Origin: Saxidomus purpurata
Lineage: Eukaryota > Mollusca > Bivalvia > Venerida > Veneridae
Assembly (NCBI GenBank): GCA_022818135.1
Contig: JAFMSR010000018.1
Coordinates: forward strand, 17,160,286 to 17,224,285
DNA: 64,000 nt
Direction of reading: 5' to 3'
Both the position numbers and the translations under genes were made by a program. The notes under the pieces are model-generated. The model was not told the DNA's origin, did not search any database, and saw nothing but the letters and a program-made list of their open reading frames with translations. Numbering within the stretch: position 1 is the stretch's first letter; the number at the start of each line of letters is the position of its first letter. This document shows, piece after piece, positions 55,933 through 64,000 of this stretch.

Positions 55933-56538
55933 TACATGTGAGTTTGTTTGATTTTTAAGTGAAGCACGTGGCATCAAACAGACCGAGATATTTGACATTT
56001 TGAGACATGAAAAAGTTATTCTAGACAATAGTCTGATAATTTTGGATTATAGAAATAATAGTTGGGAATAGTTGATTTTATGAGTAAGTTTTATTTTTGA
56101 TGATAAAAAATATTGAACACGCTATACAAATGTGCATTGGTCGGCAAATATTTTTGAATGTAATATGCAACAACTCAAAAACATTTTACATGTAGACACA
56201 TTTATACCTTATATATAATTATGCCCATAAACCCGTTCATTTACCTGTAAAACAAGTGCCGCGATTTTACTCCCGCGAAGTGACGCGATATTTCTCCAGA
56301 TAGATGATTGATACAGCATAATTTAAAATCTAACATCACAATTAAACAAATCTATTTAAACTACCTGTCTGGAAACATGGTACAGTTGGTCAATAAAATA
56401 TAGCAATTTGGTAGCCCCAAAGCCGGGCCTCAAAAATGTGATTGATTTAGTCTTATGAAGTAACAAGTTAACTTTTCGTTTCAGAGAAGAACCTAACTTT
56501 CTACTGGTAAAATTTTGATTGCTAGATACAAAAATTGT

Positions 56539-57038
56539 NNNNNNNNNNNNNNNNNNNNNNNNNNNNNNNNNNNNNNNNNNNNNNNNNNNNNNNNNNNNNN
56601 NNNNNNNNNNNNNNNNNNNNNNNNNNNNNNNNNNNNNNNNNNNNNNNNNNNNNNNNNNNNNNNNNNNNNNNNNNNNNNNNNNNNNNNNNNNNNNNNNNNN
56701 NNNNNNNNNNNNNNNNNNNNNNNNNNNNNNNNNNNNNNNNNNNNNNNNNNNNNNNNNNNNNNNNNNNNNNNNNNNNNNNNNNNNNNNNNNNNNNNNNNNN
56801 NNNNNNNNNNNNNNNNNNNNNNNNNNNNNNNNNNNNNNNNNNNNNNNNNNNNNNNNNNNNNNNNNNNNNNNNNNNNNNNNNNNNNNNNNNNNNNNNNNNN
56901 NNNNNNNNNNNNNNNNNNNNNNNNNNNNNNNNNNNNNNNNNNNNNNNNNNNNNNNNNNNNNNNNNNNNNNNNNNNNNNNNNNNNNNNNNNNNNNNNNNNN
57001 NNNNNNNNNNNNNNNNNNNNNNNNNNNNNNNNNNNNNN
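56539..57038. other. Assembly gap of 500 N
   Basis: Exactly 500 unknown bases, a conventional placeholder, so the true length is unknown. Lies in intron 3 just after a CGTTTCAG acceptor-like site (about 56484) followed 22 nt later by GTAAAAT. An exon hidden in the gap cannot be excluded. Confidence 0.99.
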
Positions 57039-57467
57039 GGAGTTGGTGGCCATGCCGACAACAGCTGCTGGCTGACAGAATCTGGGTCATGTGAAAAATC
57101 TATGTCTTGAGCAATATGTGCTTTCAAGTTCTAAAAATACTGAAGATGTAGGAGTAGGAGCTATCAAACATGAAAAGAAGTTTCTTATAATTTTGTAGCA
57201 GATTTAAGGTATAATGCTTCATCTATTGACAATATGTCACAGTTTTACTGTGTGTGGAACATATATTAAATCACCTGCTATACAATGAATAACAGGCAAG
57301 GCGACAGATGTTGGGTGCATGTATTGTGTTGCTGGTTATATCACATGCTCTCTAAATTTTACCTCTATTAAATCAGTCAGAACAATGGAGACCAGAAACA
57401 GATTGCGAAAACAACATGAATTGAGTGTACCAAATCATTACGTCAAAACATTTTACTCTTACACTGC

Positions 57468-57863
57468 TCACGGTGGGGAATCACATGATCAAAATAATCT
57501 CTAAACAAAAGTAAATATATGAAAAATATTATAAAATACTGAAAGCTGTTCAGCTGTGATAATAAAAAGAAGCCTATCTTATGACAACATTAACGTATTC
57601 TAGAACTACTCAGGTCTCAATAACAATCACATTCTGATTGTGCTGAACACTTCAAAAATAAATTAGTTCAGTGTACTGAATTGTTTATTACAATCGGAAG
57701 GAGATTATGATTGGGACCTATGTAGTTCTAGAATATATTAATGTCGCCATAAGATAGGCTACATTTCATATTTAAAGCTAAACAACTTTCATTATTTTTT
57801 AACATTTTCAAAGATTTACTTTTGTTTAGAGATTATTTTGATCACGTGATTCCCCACTGTGAC
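57468..57863. repeat. 395-bp long imperfect hairpin
   Basis: Arms of roughly 180-195 bp pair over most of their length. The outer ends are CACGGTGGGGAATCACATGATCAAAATAATCTC and GAGATTATTTTGATCACGTGATTCCCCACTGTG. Inner segments include AGCCTATCTTATG.C..CATTAA with its inverse, then a small loop near 57660. MITE-like, non-coding. Confidence 0.85.
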
Positions 57864-57894
57864 TGCTGTTGGCAAGTATTTTTACTGTTCTGAC

Positions 57895-58045
57895 TTGTGT
57901 AGATCATGATCAGCCTGCACATCCAAACTGACTGATCATGATCTGCACTGTTCCCTATTCACTCATGAAATTTCATTGAACACCCCTATGAACAATTTAT
58001 GGTACAGTCCTAACTGAAAAATGGACAAGTCCATTTAATTAACAA
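57895..58045. repeat. Dispersed palindromic repeat, copy 5 (inverted)
   Basis: TGTAGATCATGATCAGCCTGCACATCC ... GATCATGATCTGCACTGTTCCC, then TTTCATTGAACACCCCT and AAAAATGGACAAGTCCATTTAA. Order and sense are the reverse of 43037-43250. Confidence 0.75.
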
Positions 58046-58999
58046 GAGCTGTCAGTAGGACAGCGCGCTCAACATTTTTAGTGCTTGCCAATAAAACAAA
58101 ACTTTGACAGTTAAGGGCACACAAGACTTTAACTAGGAATTTCTAAGTACAAATCAAGAAACATTTTCACAGAGTTATCTTCTCTTGCTTACAGATAGGT
58201 CTTATGATGGTACATAAGTACTCAAATGGTTAAGTCAACAAGTGGACAAGAATGAAAATTTTAACTGAGTTTCTAAGTCAAAAAGGGCCATAATTCATAT
58301 AAAATCCTTGACAGAATTACCTTCTCCTGCCCATGTTTTGGGATCATGATGGTAAACAAGTATTCCAACTTTCAAAGTAATATCTCGAACAGTTTAGTCA
58401 AAAAGTGGACTGGTACGAAAAACTTAACCAAGATTCTAAGTCGATAAAGGGCCTTAATTTTTAAAACAAATCCCTGACAGAGTTACCTTCTCTTGCCTAC
58501 AGATGGGGGTAATGATGTAAACAAGCATTCAAAGTTTCAAAGCAATATCTCAAAGGGTTAAGGCAATAAGTGGATTTTACCCATATTCAATGTATTTTCT
58601 AAGTAAAAAAGGGGCATAATTCTGTTCAAAACCTTGACAGAGTAATGTACTCTTGTCTGTTGATGTAGGTCATGATGGTTAACAAGTATGGTTAGTTTCA
58701 AAGCAATACCTCCAATGGTTTTGAAATAAAGTGAGGTGGTACAAAAAACTTAACCAAGCTCAATACACTTTCTAAGTCAAAAAAGGGCCATAATTCTGTC
58801 AAAAACCTTGACAGAGTTATGTACTCTTGTCTGTAGATGGAGGTTATGATGGTAAACAAGTATGGTAAGTTTCAAAGCCATACCTCTAATACTTTTGAAA
58901 TAAAGTGGGGTGGTACGAAAAACTTAACCAAGGTGTGACACCAACGCCGACGCCGGGGCGAGTAGGATAGCTCCCCTTTTCATAGAAAAGTCGAGCTAA
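58046..58999 (+). repeat. Tandem modular repeat ending GTCGAGCTAAAAATG
   Basis: Head AACAAGAGCTGTCAGTAGGACAGCGCGCTC is itself a hairpin. About five modules of roughly 145-155 bp follow, with TTCTAAGTCAAAAAGGGCCATAATTC, CCTTGACAGAGTTA, GATGGTAAACAAGTAT and TTTCAAAGCAATA. It ends CACCAACGCCGACGCCGGGGCGAGTAGGATAGCTCCCCTTTTCATAGAAAAGTCGAGCTAAAAA. One of the clearest bivalve-type signatures in the window. Confidence 0.85.
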
Positions 59000-61900
59000 A
59001 AATGCAAGGTCAACATTTAAAAACACTTCAACTGTATAGAGAATACTTCCATTTTAACTGTTTTTGATTTAATATTCATTTCTTATTCACTGCAATCTAC
59101 TTTTTCCTTAATTACTATGATATACATATTCAATTCTTATTCACTGCAATGTACAAGCTAGTACTTAATTCTAATTCACTGTAACAACTCTTATTCACTG
59201 CAATATATTAATTCCTATTCCTCTCTAAATCACGTCAATCTATAATTTTCTTTCTTTTTTCCCCGCAGTCAACTTAATTTCTATTTCACTGTGATTAATT
59301 AAAATCTTATTTACTGCAAATTCTTCAATTCTACACCGTAATTTTTCCCCCAGAGTTAAAAGCTTTAATCCTTTCAACTATTAGGACATCGCCGACATCC
59401 TCGTCTTAAGCGATAGTCTCTTGTGAATTCATTGCAATTTACTGAATCTGTAGGTATAAAATATCTATCACTTTATAACTTAAAGAAAAGTATTGGGAAT
59501 CTTGTGTTCTGTATTGTGACAACTTAATCAAGCCCTCTCTTCTCTAATCATTCTAGGTTTTTCGCAAATATACAAATGATTATATTGATAGCCGTGGCAA
59601 CATCTTGCCTATACATCGTACCATTATCGCACAGTCATTTGAATCTGTTACGAATGCAGAACAACTGCAACTTGGTTTTTATTAAAGACAAATGTCAGAC
59701 ATATCACATGACAGATTCAATAGAAAACCTACAAAAAATCTCCAGTATTTTCCTAGTGTTGAATTTCTAGGGAGATTACACGAGTTTATGAACTACTGGG
59801 AAAATCTTGCATTTCCCTCCATAAGAAAATATCACGGGATGTGTGAGCGTAGGGGGTAGGTGGATCTTAAATGTATTACCTTTCCTAACAAAGTATTCTT
59901 GATACATAGGCTCACGATGCTGTAAAATCTATCAAATTTATGGCAAACTTATCATCCCTTTGGTGCAACAAGGTAACTCTAACTAAAATATGATGGAGTT
60001 ATCCCCCCTTGTTACCATTCGCAAATAAAGAAAAACGAAGATGTCAACGTAAAATAAATCACGAATAGCATTATACTAATTATGCATTTATTGGCATAAA
60101 GTAAGAATTCTCCAGAAATGGATTAACAAGCAACAAATCCTGTTGTAAACAGAGGAATAAGGTACTTAATAATGCTCTCATAACCTTGACCTCTGATGTT
60201 GAATTCCATGACCGTCCCTCCTTGAAATACAATCAGTAATGCTGTTTCCTAGAGAACAGACTTGTAACTTACTCCAGAGGTTTTTGTCGCAATCTAGTTA
60301 AAGTAACGTGACATAAATTAAAATCACAGACAAAGAAATATCATAAATTACCTTTGACAAACCGCTGTCTGACATCTGATTTCACTGCTTACCATCTGAC
60401 TACACCACTTACCTTAGTCCAAGCCTCGCATAGCATTGTCGCCATCACAGGTAAATGTCAAGAAAATGTTCCCGACAAAATGGTTTCCGCCAAACGTTGA
60501 TTAATACGACTTACTACAGGAAATATGATATTCAAGACTTGTTTTGTTACGACAATTAAAGGAAGTCTGTAGAAATTATGGATGTGGAACTGCATAAAAA
60601 AAACTATGGAGCGTAAGAAATATTATCCTGAGTGGATTGTAACAACAGTGTCAAACATTAAGTTCTTTTAGGAAACCAACAGACATTTGGGTATGTGAAA
60701 TTAGTCCATCATTTAACAAACTGTTGCTAATTACCATTCTCACAGCTGTGATAGATACGACTATAATCAAAACGTGAAAACAGCCAAAGACTAGCAAAAA
60801 TGGGGAGAGGGCAGATCTAATCTGGCAAAATTTCAGTAATTAAAGAGCCATAACTCCAGTGTTAAAGGTATAACCCAGTAGGTTATCAAACAAATCCTTC
60901 CAAAAGTGCTAATTTGACAATCTTTGTATCATTAACAGGGTCATAATTCTTCAATGTGATATTCAAGCAAGCAAAGGTCTGACTCAAAGACAGATAGCAG
61001 ACATGACGAACTTGGTAAAATATCAACAATCAAAGGGTGGTAACTCTTGTGTTTCTGGAGTGATGTAGCAAAGGAATTAACTGGGCAAGGTATATTGATA
61101 CCTGCTACCATTGTGACCAAATCTGGTGATGACTGGATAAGAACTACACTGAAGTTCCTGAAAAAAGACCACCCTTCGGACCAGCATGAAGCGGTCTTTT
61201 TATCAAGACCTTTTTACTATAAAATGGGCCATTTGGTACCAAAATCTCAATATCAAGGGTGGTCTCAATATTGGGTGGTCTTAATTGAAAAACTTTATAT
61301 ACTGTTTAAAAGTCAGAAAAAGGCAGTCTGGGCAGATGCTGCTATTTGCACAACTACCACAGACAATCCCTCTGTATCATGTACAGCCATCAGTGTATAA
61401 AAACATAACAAAACCTTCCTAAAACATCGCTTAGATCTTATTTACCACCCTGTAATTTAATTGGTAGATTCAGCATAGATACTTTTGGATTTAATTTGAA
61501 GAAATAAAGAGTAAACCAAAGCCAGTTACAGGCAGATACACAGACAAAAATTTGTGTTTCATCCGCGATTTTTTTCTCTCTGGGGAAACATTTTTTAGGT
61601 GTACTTGGCAAATAAATGGCTACAAAAAGTGATTTGCAATTCTTTATTGGAAAGATTGCCATGGTTGTATTAATATTGAAGAAATGTCTAGCAGTGATGT
61701 ATAAATTGAGACCCAACTATAGAAATGTAACATATATGCATATTAAACATTTATATAATTAATATCTGTATGCTTTGTATGCCCTGCATTATTGATATCT
61801 ATTCAATTAAGGTAGCGGCTGACAAAAACTAGAACTTCATTGCCAAAATCTTTAAACATCAAGATCTTTTTTATTGTAATTAGAAAGTATGTAAACATAT

Positions 61901-62486
61901 ACATTTTTGGAAAGGTCTTTTCAATATCTACACATAGCAAGCGAAATCGATGATGTTGTTTAAGATTACAAAAAGAAATAATGTCAATAAATGTTATAAA
62001 ATTTCTTACACTATTTAAATTTTTGAACAAGACTTACATACCAAGGAGTAACATCCTTTTCCAAAAATACTTTTGCATTTTGCACAATGTTTCTAGCTTG
62101 AGGGAGCTGTGTCATTAATTTTTGAAAGCAGTATTTGTTACACTTTTATGACCATTATTATATGGTTAGAAAATAAATTGATGTTAGGTATGACGATTTT
62201 TGTCATATTCAATGCCATATTTCTTTTTGAAACCATGAGCACCATCATATGTTTTGTTTTATTTGTTTAAAGTTTGAAAAGACATTTTCAAAAATGTATA
62301 GTTTTACATACTTTAAAATCTACATACAATAAAAATCATCAAAATATTTGGAGATTGAGGTAAATGAAAAACTAGCCTTTCTCAGGATCTACCTTAAGTT
62401 AAGATCTAAATGTGTTCATCAGAATCTATATATTAGAATTAAGAGCCATTTTTATCCTACAAAGAACTTTTTGACTTCTTGATGGA
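59000..62486. other. Intron 3 sequence with scattered module remnants
   Basis: A pyrimidine-rich stretch with repeated TTATTCACTGCAAT is at about 59085-59330. Decayed GGGCCATAACTC-type modules are near 60845 and 61030, the latter followed by CTGGAGTGATGTAGCAAAGG. The open frame at 61047-61400 overlaps such module sequence and shows no recognisable domain. No exon supported. Confidence 0.4.
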
Positions 62487-62776
62487 GAAATGACAGATAT
62501 CAAAAGGTTGAAATGACAGATATCAAAATGTTGAAATGACAAATGACAGATATCAAATTGTTGAAATGACAGATATCAAAAGGTGCTGAAATGACAGATA
62601 TCAAATTGTTGAAATGACAGATATCAAAATGTTGAAATGACAGATATCAAATTCTTGAAATGACAGATATCAAAATGTTGAAATGACAGATATCAAATTC
62701 TTGAAATGACAGATATCAAATTGTTGAAATGACAGATATCAAATTGTTGAAATGACAGATATCAAATTGTTGAAAA
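62487..62776. repeat. 23-bp minisatellite, 12 copies
   Basis: Unit AAATGACAGATATCAAA followed by a variable (T/A)(T/G)(G/C)TTG ending, with one 7-bp insertion near 62540. Every unit retains TGACAGATATCA. Three end types (ATTGTTG, AATGTTG, ATTCTTG) alternate, suggesting expansion of short blocks. Confidence 0.95.
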
Positions 62777-62844
62777 AAGGAGTTTGCAGCTTCTTAATTC
62801 CTAAAACTCCTTCCAAGAAAAGAAGTACATGGAAATTTGTTAGG

Positions 62845-62900
62845 ACAAGCTGGGACTCAAACCTATAAGGCATGTCTCAGGCATAAAAAACCCATCCAAT
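62845..62900 (-). repeat. SINE-head remnant, minus strand
   Basis: Plus GGGACTCAAACC at 62852-62863 is a B-box (GGTTTGAGTCCC) on the minus strand, within the context AGCTGGGACTCAAACCTATAAGGC. The A-box side is not clear. Confidence 0.45.
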
Positions 62901-62904
62901 CATA

Positions 62905-64000
62905 CCTATCCCGCTCCACACACAGATGAGGAGAAAAAAATTGCCAAGAATGTAGCTCCATTGACTCTATTTCAAACATTATTTAATTACAAAACTATTA
63001 CAAAATACATATACATGTGTATACATATTTGTTTAACTATATAACTGTATGATAATTTCAAAATGTACTGAAACTGCCTGAAGATGTTGCGTAACACGGA
63101 AAGAGCTATATAGCAGCCACATACGCAACAATTATAAAGTTCACAAACATTGAATGTTTTGTGACTGATTATTGCATTTAATACATATAATGTAATTATA
63201 TAGATAAGAAGTAAGGTTTTCTTAGAAAATAATTGAGTCCTTGCATGCGAAAACTGGTCTCACTATCATTTCGTAATTACTGCATAAAAGTTGGGTGAAA
63301 ATAATGAAAAATTTAAGAATTTGACATTTTATAAAATATGCTTTATATGTATGTATTTATAACTAACTAACCCTTGGCAAAGTTTTTTCAAACTTCTTGT
63401 GATTTCAACCCTACTAAATACTACGCAAACTTATAGTGGCTTCTTGCACATTTTAAGAAGTAAAACAGACATTTTGGAATTGCTTAAAAGTTAGACACAT
63501 GTAGCGATGTCTTTGTATCTACAAATGATATCCATTTAATAATCCTTTCAAATCCTGGCACTTGAGGCATAAAGTTAGCACATCATGTAATTAAGACATT
63601 CGCAGTTTTCACGACATTCTTGATGTTACGTCAATAACATCGATGACTAAGTTGCACTAAAACATTTGAGCTGTGAATGTACTTTCAGCTTATTGTATTA
63701 TACAACGGCAAAAACCCAAGGAAAATATAAAGGTCGTATGTACGTAGCTCAAGGGTCAAATTCAGACTGAAGTTAAGGCACTCTATCGTATGAAAAGAAG
63801 TAGATACAGTCTTCAAATTTTTAGAAAACAAATATAACAGGTTGTTCGTCTTATCTGTCAGCTTACGCCACATTTGATCTCGACTTTAAGACAGGTTTTC
63901 ACTTGCAAGGGCTCACTTTATACTTTAGTGTTCCTACAATATCAGTGAGAAGAAAATAAATGAATAAACAAGTATATACTAAAAGTAAAGACAACTTGAA
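62905..64000. other. No gene or classifiable repeat seen
   Basis: AT-rich sequence with short chance frames only. If the unc13 transcript continues, this is still intron 3. Confidence 0.4.

Larger units (their letters stand above)
53302..56299 (-). mobile_element. TA-flanked family member, minus strand, split by a second copy
   Basis: Left part 53302-54144 and right part 55935-56299 align, reversed, with consecutive parts of the 34202-35563 element. They join cleanly across the inserted copy at ...GCACATTGTA|CATGTGAGTTT. The left end is CAGTTCAGGCCTGGAGGGTT after TA. The other terminus (about 100 bp with the CAGTACAGG end) is missing at 56299, so the outer copy is truncated. Confidence 0.7.

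Noticed and set aside
56484..56510. 22-nt candidate exon (CGTTTCAG ... GTAAAATT) before the gap
   Set aside because: Its phase does not fit the unc13 chain (starts need phase 1 with length leading to KFNTYV) and the peptide does not resemble C2A.
56356..57127. Long open frames of about 190-244 codons
   Set aside because: They consist of the 500-N gap read as open in all frames.
61047..61400. 117-codon frame beginning MCFWSDVAKELTGQ
   Set aside because: Its start lies in a module-type repeat word (CTGGAGTGATGTAGCAAAGG) common in bivalve repeats; no conserved domain and poor composition.

Overview
The window looks like an AT-rich bivalve mollusc genome segment. The evidence is repeat content, not any rRNA or mitochondrial marker. 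It holds hairpin-headed modular repeats with runs of GTCCGTCC and AGGTCAAGGTCACAGTGACC, modules that end in GACGAGCTAAAAA or GTCGAGCTAAAAA, a dispersed palindrome built on GTGCAGATCATGATCAG, and many tRNA-derived SINE heads. I associate these with clam-like bivalves from general knowledge. There are no long open frames, operons, CRISPR arrays or rRNA genes, and one 500-base assembly gap lies at 56539-57038.

The one cellular gene I can support is the 5' end of an Unc13/Munc13 homologue on the plus strand. A CRE and a YY1-type ATGGCG motif lie near 24928-24950. They are followed by a 5' leader with two short upstream ORFs and a 22-nt coding exon (25068-25089) that ends exactly at GTAAGT. A 30-nt exon (31369-31398) and a 69-nt exon (41964-42032) continue the same frame, and every junction is phase 1. 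The first two exons encode MSLLCICVKKAKLVGNT, the signature start of the Munc13 C2A domain. The 69-nt exon is a symmetric, in-frame candidate cassette that would add 23 residues to the loop after the first C2A strand. The next expected exon (the KFNTYV region) was not found, so nearly everything after 25 kb is intron and everything before it is upstream sequence.

Region by region. 1-6.9 kb: SINE remnants, modular repeats and hairpins. 6.9-10 kb: a 2.7-kb inverted-duplication (foldback) element, with gene-like sequence, inserted into a degenerate tandem repeat. 10-14.4 kb: a pair of inverted repeats 4 kb apart enclosing a microsatellite, a LINE relic, a SINE and MITE-like repeats. 15.5-21.4 kb: minisatellites, a SINE with a perfect 14-bp target-site duplication, and a tandem pair of hairpin elements, one interrupted by a further element. 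24-25.1 kb: hairpins, then the Unc13 promoter and exon 1.

Intron 1 (25.1-31.4 kb) has a nuclear-receptor-motif repeat array. It also has a SINE broken by two different DNA transposons, a 2.4-kb element whose ends are inverted arrays of GACGTTTCGGCC and a 1.0-kb hAT-like element. Intron 2 (31.4-42 kb) has an alternating 73/80-bp minisatellite, a 1.36-kb element with TA target duplications, and another TIR element. Intron 3 (42 kb onward) has a 39-bp minisatellite with a SINE inside it, a 1.5-kb CAG...CTG element, and a 1.9-kb array with six perfect 15-bp estrogen-response-type palindromes. It also has a self-nested pair of the TA-flanked elements, a 395-bp long hairpin, and a 23-bp minisatellite.

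The transposon boundaries were found by eye, and several are supported by reconstructed empty sites inside the window. Family names beyond superfamily-like hallmarks are not claimed.
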